Origin: an uncultured Pelagibacteraceae bacterium
GTDB lineage: Bacteria > Pseudomonadota > Alphaproteobacteria > Pelagibacterales > Pelagibacteraceae
DNA: 64,000 nucleotides
Assembly: GCA_902516345.1 (NCBI GenBank)
Contig: CABXYJ010000002.1
Location: 51,688-115,687 of the forward strand
Direction of reading: 5' to 3'
The notes below the pieces were generated by a model, which saw only the letters and a list, made by a program, of their open reading frames with translations, made no database searches and was not told the origin of the DNA. Each line of letters starts with the position of its first letter. The first letter of the stretch is position 1. Both the position numbers and the translations under genes were made by a program. Below are positions 10,604-20,587 of this stretch, piece after piece.

Positions 10604-11989
10604 CTAAGATGCCGCTTGAATAGCATTTTTAGAATAGCTGCTATTCTTCTTAATCTCATCAGAAATTAAAAAGGCTAATTCTAAAGCCTGATCAGAATTT
10701 AACCTTGGATCACAATGCGTATGATACCTACTCGATAAATCAGCATCAGATATTTTTCTCGCACCACCAGTACATTCAGTCACATCCTGTCCAGTCATTT
10801 CAACATGCAAACCACCAGCATATGATCCCTCTGACTGATGCACTCCAAAAACATTTTTTACTTCACCAACTACATCGTTAAAAGGTCTAGTTTTAAAACC
10901 TGAGGTAGATTGCATAGTATTTCCATGCATTGGATCACATGACCAAATAACATTCAAGCCCTCTTTTTTAATACCTCTTATCAATTTAGGTAAAAATTTT
11001 TCAACATTCTTATGCCCAAATCTAGATATTAAAGTTATTTTTCCTTTTTCATTTTTAGGATTTAAAACTTGGCAAATTTTAGCAATTTCCTCTGGTTTTG
11101 AACTTGGACCACATTTAATTCCAATTGGATTTTCTATTCCTTTACAAAATTCAACATGTCCGCCATCAAGTTGTCTAGTTCTATCACCAATCCAAACAAA
11201 ATGTGCAGAGGTATCGTGATACTCACCAGTAGTTGAGTCAACTCTGGTCATACTTTCTTCAAATGGTAAATGTAAAGCCTCATGAGATGTCCAAAAGTTA
11301 ACAGTGTATAATCTGTTATTAAAATCTGAAGTTATTCCACAAGCTTCCATAAACGCTAATGCGTCTGCTATTTTATCTTCTAAATCCTTAAATTTTTTAG
11401 CTTGAGGGCTTTTTTTAATATAATCTAAATTCCATAAATGAACTTTATTTAAATCAGCAAAACCTCCTTTAGAAAAAGCTCTCAATAAATTTAGTGTTGA
11501 TGCAGATTGTGAATAAGCTTTAAATAATCTTTTAGGATCTGCTCGTCTAGCTTTTTCAGAAAATTCTATTGCATTTATATTATCACCTAAGTAACTTGGT
11601 AATTCTTTATCGCCTTGCTTCTCTGTAGGTGCGCTCCTAGGTTTAGAAAATTGACCAGCAATTCTACCGAGCTTAACCACTGGTAGAGATGCTGAATAAG
11701 TTAAAATTAAAGACATTTGAAGAATGACTTTAAAGGTATCTCTAATATTGTCAGGATGAAATTCAGCAAAACTTTCTGCACAATCTCCACCTTGTAATAA
11801 AAAAGCTTTACCATCTACAACTTTGGCTAATTGATCTTTAAGATGTCTTGTTTCACCTGCAAACACAAGTGGAGGAAATGTTTTAAGCTTATTTAAAACA
11901 TTATTTAGTGCCTTTTCATCATCATACGTTGGTATGTGTTTGACAGGATACTTTCTCCAAGAGTTAACTTTCCATTTTTTCATATTCAA
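10604..11989 (-). CDS. 3-deoxy-7-phosphoheptulonate (DAHP) synthase, class II
   Basis: 461-residue plant/Mycobacterium-type (class II) DAHP synthase, the entry to the shikimate pathway, joining phosphoenolpyruvate and erythrose 4-phosphate. Family segments visible include LLQGGDCAESF near residue 80, GRIAGQFSKPRS, the WSCDPMHGNT loop and the late THCDPRLN. Class II is the usual type in alphaproteobacteria. There is no chorismate mutase fusion. Two Met codons lie within the first three residues, so the exact start is uncertain by two codons. Confidence 0.95.
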   Translation of the reverse strand: MNMKKWKVNSWRKYPVKHIPTYDDEKALNNVLNKLKTFPPLVFAGETRHLKDQLAKVVDGKAFLLQGGDCAESFAEFHPDNIRDTFKVILQMSLILTYSASLPVVKLGRIAGQFSKPRSAPTEKQGDKELPSYLGDNINAIEFSEKARRADPKRLFKAYSQSASTLNLLRAFSKGGFADLNKVHLWNLDYIKKSPQAKKFKDLEDKIADALAFMEACGITSDFNNRLYTVNFWTSHEALHLPFEESMTRVDSTTGEYHDTSAHFVWIGDRTRQLDGGHVEFCKGIENPIGIKCGPSSKPEEIAKICQVLNPKNEKGKITLISRFGHKNVEKFLPKLIRGIKKEGLNVIWSCDPMHGNTMQSTSGFKTRPFNDVVGEVKNVFGVHQSEGSYAGGLHVEMTGQDVTECTGGARKISDADLSSRYHTHCDPRLNSDQALELAFLISDEIKKNSSYSKNAIQAAS

Positions 11990-12032
11990 CCTGAAATTGT
12001 TTTAACAGAGTTTTTCTTCATTTCAAGTTACT

Positions 12033-12857
12033 TTAAATTAAAAATTTATTTAAAACTTTTTTTTGAATATACCAAGCATCAAAAGATGTGATTTTCCTAA
12101 AAACTCTAATGTAGTTATTTTTAAGCAATAAATCATCAATTTTTTTTTGATTATCAGTGTAATTGTGCTCAATACTAAAAAAAATTGGTTTATATTCAGA
12201 AAAATTGAAATTTTTCAATATTTCATACTCTGAACCTTCTGTATCCACGGAAATGTAAGAGGGAGAAACTTCATTAAATTCTCTTTTGATTAAATCGTTC
12301 AAAGAAATTGTTTTTAAATTAATTGTCTTAAAAAGTTTATTTCTAAGTTCACTATTATTATACATTGTATCTTTATCACTATATCTAAAAGAACTAATTG
12401 TAGATAACACGCCGTTTTCAGAACTCAAAAATTCTATTTTTTCATTCGATTTTTTCCAAATACATTCTGTAATAATTCTTGTATTTGGTCTATTTTTTTT
12501 TATCTTTTTGTGCCACTGAGGATCTGGCTCGCCAAGCACACCTCTCCAATCAGAATAATTTTCTAAAAAATGAGTGTTTGATAGTTCTAAACCATCAGTT
12601 GCTCCAAATTCTAAGAAAGTTTTATCAAATCTATTACTTATCAAAAAATCTGCAAAAACATCTTGGTATAATTGAGATTTAATATATTTTCCTTTATCTT
12701 TAATTGATTTAATAAAATAATATAATAAATTTCTTTGTTCATCTTCAATATCCAACATATTTAGATTAAAAGCTCTATCCAAAATTCGAAAATGATCGAT
12801 GTTTTTTGAGTCAGCTGTAAATTTAATTTGATTAAAACTGTAAATTTCTTTTTTCAA
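12033..12857 (-). CDS. FkbM family SAM-dependent methyltransferase
   Basis: 274 residues. LEFGATDGLELSNTHFLE (about residues 108-125) is the glycine-rich SAM-binding motif of the FkbM family, and YISVDTEGSEYEILKNF is its second typical segment. FkbM enzymes O-methylate sugars or other small acceptors and are common in surface polysaccharide loci. Here it lies just downstream of glmS and the GlmU-like gene (11-base gap), which fits a role with amino-sugar-containing surface glycans. The acceptor cannot be deduced. Confidence 0.85.
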   Translation of the reverse strand: MKKEIYSFNQIKFTADSKNIDHFRILDRAFNLNMLDIEDEQRNLLYYFIKSIKDKGKYIKSQLYQDVFADFLISNRFDKTFLEFGATDGLELSNTHFLENYSDWRGVLGEPDPQWHKKIKKNRPNTRIITECIWKKSNEKIEFLSSENGVLSTISSFRYSDKDTMYNNSELRNKLFKTINLKTISLNDLIKREFNEVSPSYISVDTEGSEYEILKNFNFSEYKPIFFSIEHNYTDNQKKIDDLLLKNNYIRVFRKITSFDAWYIQKKVLNKFLI

Positions 12858-12868
12858 AATATAATATA

Positions 12869-14689
12869 TTACTCTACAGTTACAGACTTTGCTAAATTTC
12901 TCGGCTTGTCGATATCATGGCCTTTTTTTAGCGCAGAATAATATGCTAATTTTTGTAAAGGCACTGTCAAAAGAAAAGGTAAAAGATCATCATTAGTGCT
13001 CTCTACCTCTATAGTTTTCCAAATATTTTCAGAAGTAATCTCATCTTTACTTTTGTTTGTAATCAATAAAACTTTTGCACCTCTAGCGATAACTTCCTGC
13101 ATGTTTGAGATTGTTTTTTTATAATAATTATCTCTTGGAGCTAATACAACAACTGGCATACCTTCTTCTATCAAAGCTAATGGTCCATGTTTCATTTCTC
13201 CAGCAGGATATCCTTCCGCATGAATATAAGATAATTCTTTTAATTTTAATGCTCCTTCAAGTGCTATAGGATAAGAAAATCCTCTACCTAAAAACATTGA
13301 TCCTTTGGCTTCATTAAACGTATTTGAAATATTTTGTATCTTATTGTCGGTTATCAAAGTTTCTTTAACTAATTTGGGTAGTTTCTTTAAATCTCTGATT
13401 TTTTCAGAAAAAATTTTTTTTTCTATGTCCTTTCTTAATATGCCTATCTTAAGGGCTAGAATATATAATACTAGAATCTGGCCAAGGAAAGCTTTTGTAG
13501 ATGCAACTCCGATTTCAGCACCACAATGAATCGGTAATACAAACTTAGAGTCTCTTGCAATTGAACTTTCTATGACATTAATAACTGCGCAAGTTTTCAT
13601 ACCATTTTTGTTACATAAATCTAATGCAGCATAAGTGTCTGCTGTTTCACCAGATTGGGAAACAAAAACGTATAAAGTTTCTTTTTTAAACCTATTTTTT
13701 CTATACCTAAATTCAGAAGCTATATCTATATTCACATCTAAAGAAGTTAACTCTTCAAACCAATATTTTGCCATTAAACATGAGTGATAAGCTGTACCAC
13801 AGCCAATTAAAGTAATTGAAGATATTTCCTTTGTTTTCCATGGAAAATTATAAATATTAATATCGTTATTATTGTTATCTATATATTCCTTAATTCCATT
13901 TTTCAGAGTAGTCGGTTGTTCTTCTATCTCCTTGGCCATGAAGTGTTTATAATCACCTTTATCATATTTTTCTTCTTTAGATGAAAGTTCAAGAACTTTT
14001 TTGTTTATTTTGTCACCTACCTCATTAAAAAAATCTACATGGTCTTTTTTAATGATACAAAATTCACCATCATTTAAATATGTTATTTTATTTGTCATTG
14101 ATTTAAGTGCATAAGAATCTGATCCTAAGTAATTTTCATTTGGACCATAACCTACAGCTAAAGGAGATCCTCTTCTTGCACCAACGATAAGTTCAGGTTT
14201 ATCCTTAAAGATGACACCTAATGCAAAACTTCCATGTAATAATTTTAAAGTTTTTTTAATTGAATTAACAATATTTTCAGTTTTTAGATTTTCTGTTATT
14301 AAGTGAACAATAACTTCAGTATCAGTCTGTGATTTAAATTTATGACCTTTGCTTATTAGTAATTTTTTTAATATTGTAGAGTTTTCAATTATTCCATTAT
14401 GAACTACAGATACATTTTGTGACGAATGAGGGTGAGCATTAATACTATTAGGCAAGCCATGAGTTGCCCATCTAACATGACCAATACCAATAGTCCCCTC
14501 CATTTTTTGGACTAATAAATTTTTTTCTAAATTATCAACTCTACCCTCTAACTTAACTTCATTGATTAATCCGTCACTAAGTGTTGCTATGCCGGCTGAG
14601 TCATATCCTCTATATTCCAATTTTTTTAAGGAGTTTATGATTGTAGCAGATACTGGTTTGTTGCTATTTATTCCTATAATTCCACACAT
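12869..14689 (-). CDS. glmS: Glutamine:fructose-6-phosphate aminotransferase
   Basis: 606 residues, making glucosamine 6-phosphate for peptidoglycan and lipid A. The N-terminal nucleophile C2 sits in MCGIIGI, after Met removal. YRGYDSAG and the GHVRWATHG loop complete the glutaminase domain (1-240). Two SIS domains follow, with SQSGETADT and AEGYPAGEMKHGP segments. The C-terminus ends KSVTVE as in E. coli GlmS. It is followed 11 bases downstream by the FkbM gene and preceded by the GlmU-like acetyltransferase gene 8 bases upstream. I see no glmS ribozyme-like leader, as expected outside Firmicutes. Confidence 0.98.
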   Translation of the reverse strand: MCGIIGINSNKPVSATIINSLKKLEYRGYDSAGIATLSDGLINEVKLEGRVDNLEKNLLVQKMEGTIGIGHVRWATHGLPNSINAHPHSSQNVSVVHNGIIENSTILKKLLISKGHKFKSQTDTEVIVHLITENLKTENIVNSIKKTLKLLHGSFALGVIFKDKPELIVGARRGSPLAVGYGPNENYLGSDSYALKSMTNKITYLNDGEFCIIKKDHVDFFNEVGDKINKKVLELSSKEEKYDKGDYKHFMAKEIEEQPTTLKNGIKEYIDNNNNDINIYNFPWKTKEISSITLIGCGTAYHSCLMAKYWFEELTSLDVNIDIASEFRYRKNRFKKETLYVFVSQSGETADTYAALDLCNKNGMKTCAVINVIESSIARDSKFVLPIHCGAEIGVASTKAFLGQILVLYILALKIGILRKDIEKKIFSEKIRDLKKLPKLVKETLITDNKIQNISNTFNEAKGSMFLGRGFSYPIALEGALKLKELSYIHAEGYPAGEMKHGPLALIEEGMPVVVLAPRDNYYKKTISNMQEVIARGAKVLLITNKSKDEITSENIWKTIEVESTNDDLLPFLLTVPLQKLAYYSALKKGHDIDKPRNLAKSVTVE

Positions 14690-14697
14690 AATAAGTT

Positions 14698-15315
14698 TTA
14701 TTTTCTTTTATAATTTTTTACCTCAATTTGTAAGGCCCTTGTTAATGCTAAGGATTTTTTTTTTACATTCTTCGTAATAACTGAGCCAGCACCTATAAAG
14801 CTATCTTTATTGATCGTCAAAGGAGCTACTAAGGATGAGTTTGATCCAATAAAAACATTATCTTTTATTTTGGTTTTATTCTTTTTAACCCCATCGTAGT
14901 TACACGTAATAGTGCCAGCCCCAATATTTACTGATTTACCAATGAGTGTGTCTCCAATATAAGCTAAATGATTAACTTTTGAATTTTTTTCAATTGTACT
15001 TTTTTTTATTTCTACAAAGTTACCAACCTTAGACCCTTGCTTTATAATTGATCCTGGTCTTATCCTGGCATAAGGACCTAGCTCAACTTTATTTTCAATC
15101 TTACACTTTTCAAGATGCGAAAATGATTTTATGATAACATTATTTCCAACTATTACTCTTGAACCAAAAATAACATATGGTTCAATAGTTACATTTTTTC
15201 CAATCTTAGTGTCTTTTGAAAAATAAACTGTCTCAGGTCCTAATATTTTAACGCCTAACTTTAAAAATTTATTTCTAAGACGAGTCTGAGTTTTTTGTAA
15301 ATCTGTCTCTTTCAT
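14698..15315 (-). CDS. GlmU C-terminal-type glucosamine-1-phosphate acetyltransferase (left-handed beta-helix), lacking the uridylyltransferase domain
   Basis: 205 residues of hexapeptide repeats that match the C-terminal half of GlmU. The acetyltransferase residues are in place: R86 in RIRPG, K104/K105 in EIKKS, the catalytic H116 in HLAYIGD, Y119, and N139 in TCNYDG. The whole N-terminal nucleotidyltransferase domain of GlmU (about 230 residues) is absent. The gene starts at a clear Met 71 bases from the divergent gph, so this is not truncation at the window edge. The cell would need a separate uridylyltransferase. Its place before glmS supports a role in UDP-GlcNAc synthesis. Confidence 0.85.
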   Translation of the reverse strand: MKETDLQKTQTRLRNKFLKLGVKILGPETVYFSKDTKIGKNVTIEPYVIFGSRVIVGNNVIIKSFSHLEKCKIENKVELGPYARIRPGSIIKQGSKVGNFVEIKKSTIEKNSKVNHLAYIGDTLIGKSVNIGAGTITCNYDGVKKNKTKIKDNVFIGSNSSLVAPLTINKDSFIGAGSVITKNVKKKSLALTRALQIEVKNYKRK

Positions 15316-15386
15316 CTAGGAAATTCTTTATATTAAGTATATATGTTTCTTAATTCACAAATTATTTCTTAAAAATACTTTTAATT

Positions 15387-16070
15387 ATGAAACAACTATT
15401 CACAATTCTTTTTGATTTAGATGGTACTTTGGTCGATACTGCCCCAGATCTAATGCGTGCTCATAATCATGTGATGAAAAAGTTTGGTTATCCTACAAAA
15501 TCAACAGAGGAAATTAGAAATTTAGTTGGTCAGGGAGCTGGGGCTATGATTGGGAGATCAATTTGGGGGCAAGCAAAAAAAGAGTTTGGAGAAGTACAAG
15601 ATGAAAAAATAAAGAAAGAAATGGTTAAAGATTTTGTAGATTTTTATGGTAAAAATATTGTTAATGAAAGTACTCTTATAAATGGTGTTAAGAATTTCCT
15701 AATTTGGGCTAAGGAAAAAAATATTTCTATGGGTGTTTGTACAAATAAACAAGAACATCTAGCGGTTGATTTATTAAAAAAAATTGGCATTTACGATTTT
15801 TTTGAATATGTAGCCGGACACAATACATTTAGTTACTGTAAACCTGATCCAAGACATTTAACATCAGTAATAGAGATTTTAGATGGAGATATTAAAAAAT
15901 CTTTAATGATTGGTGATAGTGAAACAGATGCTAATGCAGCAAAAGAAGCTGGGATGCCTGTGATTCTTTTAGAAGATGGTTATACTGAAAAAAAAACTAG
16001 TGAAATATATCATAATCACCTGATAAGAGACTTTATAGGTATTGAAAAAATAGTATTACAATATCTTTAA
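15387..16070 (+). CDS. gph: Phosphoglycolate phosphatase-like HAD hydrolase
   Basis: 227-residue HAD phosphatase. Motif I FDLDGTLVDT has the nucleophile D10 and acid D12. Motif II threonine is in VCTNK, and motif III/IV is KPDPRHL with GDSETDANAAKEAG. The helical C1 cap between residues 20 and 95 and the overall length fit Gph, which removes 2-phosphoglycolate formed during DNA repair or oxygenase reactions. HAD substrate range is broad, so the exact substrate is inferred. Confidence 0.85.
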   Translation: MKQLFTILFDLDGTLVDTAPDLMRAHNHVMKKFGYPTKSTEEIRNLVGQGAGAMIGRSIWGQAKKEFGEVQDEKIKKEMVKDFVDFYGKNIVNESTLINGVKNFLIWAKEKNISMGVCTNKQEHLAVDLLKKIGIYDFFEYVAGHNTFSYCKPDPRHLTSVIEILDGDIKKSLMIGDSETDANAAKEAGMPVILLEDGYTEKKTSEIYHNHLIRDFIGIEKIVLQYL

Positions 16071-16124
16071 GATTGATTATTTTTTTTTAACTATTAAAAA
16101 CAATTCCGTAAATTAGGAGTTATT

Positions 16125-17627
16125 TTGATAGTACACAAAGTTAAAGTTTATCCATCTAAAATTCATCTGCCCAAAAAAAATCAACTTGCCTGGAAAATTG
16201 CAGAGATTGCAAGTGATAATGCTAAATTAGATAAAAATGCAATTGAAATGGCTATTAACAGGATTATTGATAATGCTTCAGTTGCTATTGCATCTTTGAA
16301 TAGAAGACCTGTTATTTCCTCTAGAGAAATGGCTTTAAAACATTCAAGAAAAAATGGAGCTTTGCTTTTTGGTGTGAGTAATAAATTAAAATTTGATTGT
16401 GAATGGGTAGCTTGGTCAAATGGAACTGCAGTTAGAGAGCTAGATTTTCATGATACTTTTTTAGCCGCAGATTACAGTCACCCTGGAGATAACATTCCTC
16501 CATTGTTAAGTGTTGCTCAGCAAAATAAAAAAAGTGGTTTAGATCTTCTAAGAGGAATTATTACTGCTTATGAAGTTCAAGTAAATTTAGTTAAAGGTAT
16601 TTGTTTACACAAACATAAAGTTGATCATATAGCTCATTTGGGGCCTAGTGTTGCGGCTGGTCTTGGTACGATGCTAAAATTAAATACTGAAACAATTTAT
16701 CAAGCAGTTCAACAAGCTTTACACACAACTATTTCTACAAGACAATCAAGAAAAGGTGAAATCTCGAGTTGGAAAGCTTATGCGCCCGCTCATGCTGGTA
16801 AACTTGCTATTGAGGCAGTCGATAGAGTGATGAGAGGTGAAGGAGCACCAAGTCCAATCTATGAAGGCGAAGACAGTGTGATTGCAAGAATTTTAGATGG
16901 AAAAAAAGCTTTATATAAAATTCCTTTACCTAAAAAAGGTCAAACCAAAAAAGCAATTCTTGAAACTTACACTAAGGAATACTCTGCTGAATATCAGTCT
17001 CAAGCTTTAATAGATTTAGCTAAAAAACTTAAGAAGAAAATACCAAATTTAAATCAAATTAAAAAAATTGATATTTACACCAGCCATCACACTCATTATG
17101 TAATTGGTACAGGTGCAAATGATCCCCAAAAAATGGATCCTAATTCTAGCAGAGAAACTTTAGATCACTCTATTATGTACATATTTGCTGTAGCTTTAGA
17201 GGATGGTAACTGGCATCATATTAAATCTTATACTAAAGCTAGAGCTAAAAGAAAAAGTACAATAAAAATTTGGAGATCAATTAAGACTCATGAAGATAAA
17301 AGATGGACAAGAAAATATCATGATCCTAATCCTAAAAAAAAATCATTTGGTGCTAAAGTGGTTGTAACACTTAAAAATGGAAGAAAAATAATTGAGCAAC
17401 AAGATAAAGCTGATGCTCACCCTTATGGTTCACGACCTTTTAAAAGGCAAAATTATATAAATAAATTTTTAACTTTAACTGAAGGTATTTTAGAAAAAAA
17501 AGAAAGTGATAGGTTTTTAAAAACTGTACAAAATTTAACAAAATTAAAATCTGGACAATTGGATAAATTGAATATTGAAGTAAGAAAAAGTAAACTCAAA
17601 AGAAATTTAAAGAAAGGTATTTTTTAA
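16125..17627 (+). CDS. prpD: 2-methylcitrate dehydratase (MmgE/PrpD family)
   Basis: 500-residue MmgE/PrpD protein that dehydrates 2-methylcitrate in the methylcitrate cycle of propionyl-CoA oxidation. It starts at a TTG, supported by an AGGAG sequence about 7 bases upstream and no better Met nearby. Family segments include the early [13 protein letters not shown], the [18 protein letters not shown] region and [18 protein letters not shown]. The stop overlaps prpB by one base. The trio prpD-prpB-prpC makes the identity secure. Confidence 0.93.
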   Translation: MIVHKVKVYPSKIHLPKKNQLAWKIAEIASDNAKLDKNAIEMAINRIIDNASVAIASLNRRPVISSREMALKHSRKNGALLFGVSNKLKFDCEWVAWSNGTAVRELDFHDTFLAADYSHPGDNIPPLLSVAQQNKKSGLDLLRGIITAYEVQVNLVKGICLHKHKVDHIAHLGPSVAAGLGTMLKLNTETIYQAVQQALHTTISTRQSRKGEISSWKAYAPAHAGKLAIEAVDRVMRGEGAPSPIYEGEDSVIARILDGKKALYKIPLPKKGQTKKAILETYTKEYSAEYQSQALIDLAKKLKKKIPNLNQIKKIDIYTSHHTHYVIGTGANDPQKMDPNSSRETLDHSIMYIFAVALEDGNWHHIKSYTKARAKRKSTIKIWRSIKTHEDKRWTRKYHDPNPKKKSFGAKVVVTLKNGRKIIEQQDKADAHPYGSRPFKRQNYINKFLTLTEGILEKKESDRFLKTVQNLTKLKSGQLDKLNIEVRKSKLKRNLKKGIF

Positions 17628-18523
17628 TGCATTTTGTTGAGAAAGAACCTGTACAAAAAAGAGTAGATTTATCAGAAAAATTAAAATCAAATAAAATTTT
17701 GAGAGTTCCTGGTGCTTATAATCCTTTAACAGCTAAACTAATTGAAGAAATTGGTTATGATGCTGTTTATGTTTCAGGTGGAGTAATGGCTAACGATCTT
17801 GGTTTTCCTGATATTGGTTTAACAACTTTACAAGATGTAAGCACTCGATCATATTTAATTTCAAGAGTAACTAACCTTCCAACAATAGTAGATATTGATA
17901 CTGGCTTTAAATCTTGCAAAGAAACAATTGAAACTTTTGAGGAATTTGGAATTTCGGCTGTTCATCTTGAGGACCAAATTGAAAGGAAAAGATGTGGACA
18001 CTTAGATAACAAAGAATTGATCACAACTGAGGCAATGGTAAATAAAATTAAAGAGTGTGTATCAGCTAGAAAAGATAAAAATTTTAAAATTATTGCTAGA
18101 TCAGATGCTAAAAGTGTAGAAGGAATTGATAAGATGATTGAGAGATGTAAAGCTTATATAGATGCAGGAGCCGAAATAGTTTTTCCAGAAGCTCTTCAAG
18201 ATGAGAAAGATTTTGAAAAAGTAAGAAAAGAACTTTCATGCTATTTGCTAGCGAACATGACTGAATTTGGTAAATCCAAACTTTTTAACTATAAAGAGTT
18301 AGAAAATTTTGGATATAATATAGTGATTTATCCAGTTACAACTCAAAGATTGGCAATGAAAAACGTTGAGGATGGATTAAAAGACATTTATGCAAATGGA
18401 CATCAGAACAACATCATTGATAAAATGCAAACCAGAAAACGGTTATATGAGCTTGTTGATTACGAAAAATATAATAGTTTAGATGAAAAGATTTATAATT
18501 TTAGTACAGAAGGTCACGAATAA
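17627..18523 (+). CDS. prpB: 2-methylisocitrate lyase
   Basis: 298-residue member of the isocitrate lyase/PEP mutase superfamily. KRCGH at residues 121-125 holds the catalytic C123, and DIDTGFK (89-95) plus HLEDQ provide Mg-binding acids. PrpB cleaves 2-methylisocitrate to pyruvate and succinate. It overlaps prpD and prpC by one base on each side, so the three are translated as a unit. Confidence 0.95.
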   Translation: MHFVEKEPVQKRVDLSEKLKSNKILRVPGAYNPLTAKLIEEIGYDAVYVSGGVMANDLGFPDIGLTTLQDVSTRSYLISRVTNLPTIVDIDTGFKSCKETIETFEEFGISAVHLEDQIERKRCGHLDNKELITTEAMVNKIKECVSARKDKNFKIIARSDAKSVEGIDKMIERCKAYIDAGAEIVFPEALQDEKDFEKVRKELSCYLLANMTEFGKSKLFNYKELENFGYNIVIYPVTTQRLAMKNVEDGLKDIYANGHQNNIIDKMQTRKRLYELVDYEKYNSLDEKIYNFSTEGHE

Positions 18524-19647
18524 TGAGTGAGGATATAAAGAAGGGCTTACTTGGAATAGTTGTTGATGAAACAGAAGTTTCAAAAGTTATGCCAGAGATT
18601 AATTCTCTTACTTATAGAGGTTATGCTGCTCAGGATTTATGTGAATATTGTAAATTTGAAGAGGTTGCATACTTAATTTTAAATAAAGATTTACCAAATA
18701 CTATTCAACTTAAAAAATTTGAAAAAGAGGAAAGAGGTCATAGAGACTTATCGAAAGAACTTTACTCCGCAATCAAACAAATGCCTAAGAAATCTCACCC
18801 GATGGATGTGGCAAGAACAGCTGTAAGTATTATGGGACTAGAGGATAAAGAAACTACAGATTCATCTCCAGAAGCTAATATGAGAAAAGCGATAAGAATT
18901 TTAGCAAAAACGCCTACTGCTTTGGCGGCATTTTATAGACTTCGAAAAGGTAAAAAAATAATCAAGCCTAAAAATAAATTGAATATGGCAGAAAATTTTT
19001 TTTATATGTGTTTTGGAAAAGTACCACAAAAAGAAATTGTTAAAGCTTTTGATGTTTCACTTATTTTATATGCTGAACATAGTTTTAATGTATCAACTTT
19101 TACCGCAAGAACTATAACTAGTAGTTTATCTGACATTCATGGTGCAATTACTGGAGCTATTGCAAGTTTAAAAGGACCTTTGCATGGTGGAGCTAACGAA
19201 GAAGTGATGCATATGATGAATAAAATAAAAAAGCCAGAAAATGCATTAAAATGGATTAATAATGCATTAGACAATAAAGATGTTGTAATGGGTTTTGGTC
19301 ATAGAGTTTATAAAAGTGGAGACTCAAGAGTTCCTACAATGAGAGAATATTTTGGTAAAGTTGCTAAAATTAAAAAAGATAAAAAATTTGAAAAAATTTA
19401 CGACATAGTAGAAAAGGTAATGATCGAAAAAAAAAATATTTATCCAAATGTAGACTATCCGACTGGACCCACTTATCATTTAATGGGTTTTGATACAGAC
19501 TTTTTTACACCAATATTTGTTATTTCAAGAATTACTGGTTGGTCAGCACATATTATGGAACAACATTCTGCAAACAAATTGATAAGACCTCTTGCAAGTT
19601 ATAAAGGTAGCCAACACAGAAAAGTTATTCCAATTAATCAAAGATAG
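18523..19647 (+). CDS. prpC: 2-methylcitrate synthase (citrate synthase family)
   Basis: 374-residue citrate synthase fold. The catalytic histidines are in GPLHGGANEEV and GFGHRVYK, and the catalytic aspartate is in MGFDTDFFTP. Short length (about 370-380) and clustering with prpD and prpB indicate 2-methylcitrate synthase, condensing propionyl-CoA with oxaloacetate, rather than the longer type I citrate synthase of the TCA cycle. No PrpR/PrpQ-type regulator lies nearby. Confidence 0.92.
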   Translation: MSEDIKKGLLGIVVDETEVSKVMPEINSLTYRGYAAQDLCEYCKFEEVAYLILNKDLPNTIQLKKFEKEERGHRDLSKELYSAIKQMPKKSHPMDVARTAVSIMGLEDKETTDSSPEANMRKAIRILAKTPTALAAFYRLRKGKKIIKPKNKLNMAENFFYMCFGKVPQKEIVKAFDVSLILYAEHSFNVSTFTARTITSSLSDIHGAITGAIASLKGPLHGGANEEVMHMMNKIKKPENALKWINNALDNKDVVMGFGHRVYKSGDSRVPTMREYFGKVAKIKKDKKFEKIYDIVEKVMIEKKNIYPNVDYPTGPTYHLMGFDTDFFTPIFVISRITGWSAHIMEQHSANKLIRPLASYKGSQHRKVIPINQR

Positions 19648-19666
19648 TTACTTCACAGAGTTTTCA

Positions 19667-20056
19667 TTAAATAAGTAATAAAACCAAGAAAATCATCTGC
19701 ACAAAATTAATAGCGACAGATATAAAATGTAAATATTTAAATTTTTTATCCTGCTTTTCATCTCTATATTTATTAATTAATGGCATTAACAGATAGTTTG
19801 AAATAGCAAATAACAAACAAATTGCTAATATAAAGAAGAAATCAATTCCCAGGTTGTTCAAAAATATAAATGTTAATAGAACAATTAAACTTATCCCTAA
19901 ATTAACATTATAATAAAAAGGAAATATTCTTCTAATAAATTTTCGAGCATTATCTTCATCTAAGGTAGTAAATACTACTGGAGCAATTACAAATGAGAAG
20001 AACAACATAATTCCTAAAATCATTGCTGTTAAATAAATACTAACTTGTTCAGTCAT
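19667..20056 (-). CDS. DUF4149-type four-helix membrane protein
   Basis: 129 residues with four hydrophobic segments (about 5-27, 48-66, 71-92 and 108-128). The pattern FFSFVIAPVVFTTLDEDNARKFIRRIFPFYY is the DUF4149 hallmark: helix 1, then a loop with ArgPhe pairs before helix 2. Function is unknown. It ends 19 bases from the convergent prpC and lies 3 bases after the small hypothetical gene on its own strand. Confidence 0.75.
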   Translation of the reverse strand: MTEQVSIYLTAMILGIMLFFSFVIAPVVFTTLDEDNARKFIRRIFPFYYNVNLGISLIVLLTFIFLNNLGIDFFFILAICLLFAISNYLLMPLINKYRDEKQDKKFKYLHFISVAINFVQMIFLVLLLI

Positions 20057-20059
20057 AAT

Positions 20060-20245
20060 TTAGTTTTCTATTGAGTTTTCTTCTTTCATTAATATCGGTC
20101 TTCCATCATGAGCAGTGTTGAGAGGTATAATCTTTCCTTTATACTTTGCGCATAAAGTGGGAGCACTTCTTACCTCTTTTCCCAACCTTACTTCTAAATC
20201 AACAATAACTAATTTTGCATCATCTAATTCTTTTAATATTTTCAT
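20060..20245 (-). CDS. Small hypothetical protein
   Basis: 61 residues, soluble, with a single cysteine in APTLCAKYKGK. I recognise no family. It sits 3 bases before the DUF4149 gene and about 35 bases after the haem-monooxygenase-like gene. An AGGAG-like sequence lies just upstream of the ATG (complement of 'cactcct'), which supports translation. Confidence 0.6.
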   Translation of the reverse strand: MKILKELDDAKLVIVDLEVRLGKEVRSAPTLCAKYKGKIIPLNTAHDGRPILMKEENSIEN

Positions 20246-20280
20246 ATTCCACTCCTATAATTAAAATTTAAAATATATAT

Positions 20281-20583
20281 TTATATTACTACTTCAAAAC
20301 CCTCAAAGTTAGGATGGTCTAAATATAATTCATTATGTTGTCCAGCATTTTTGTGCGCTAATCTAAATGCTTCTGACTTAGTCCAGTTTACAAAATCATC
20401 TTTAGTATTCCAAATTGAGTGTGAAGCATACAACGAAAATTCCTCATTTTTTTCACCTTTTACTAAATGAAATTCTTTAAAGCCTTGAACTTCGCTTAAG
20501 TGTGTGTCTCTTTCTCTCCATACTTTTTCAAATTCATTTTCTTTACCAGGAACTATTTTAAATCTATTCATTGCTATATACAT
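20281..20583 (-). CDS. Antibiotic-biosynthesis-monooxygenase-fold protein, IsdG-like haem-degrading monooxygenase
   Basis: 100-residue ABM-fold ferredoxin-like protein. The residues that define IsdG/IsdI haem monooxygenases, an Asn-Trp-His triad, fall at N6, W67 and H77, the same spacing as N7/W67/H77 in IsdG from memory. Such enzymes are dimers that bind haem on the distal His and open the porphyrin ring, releasing iron. Five bases separate it from the nitroreductase gene upstream, which could supply flavin-linked reducing power. Haem degradation is inferred; other ABM proteins lack this triad. Confidence 0.75.
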   Translation of the reverse strand: MYIAMNRFKIVPGKENEFEKVWRERDTHLSEVQGFKEFHLVKGEKNEEFSLYASHSIWNTKDDFVNWTKSEAFRLAHKNAGQHNELYLDHPNFEGFEVVI

Positions 20584-20587
20584 GTTA

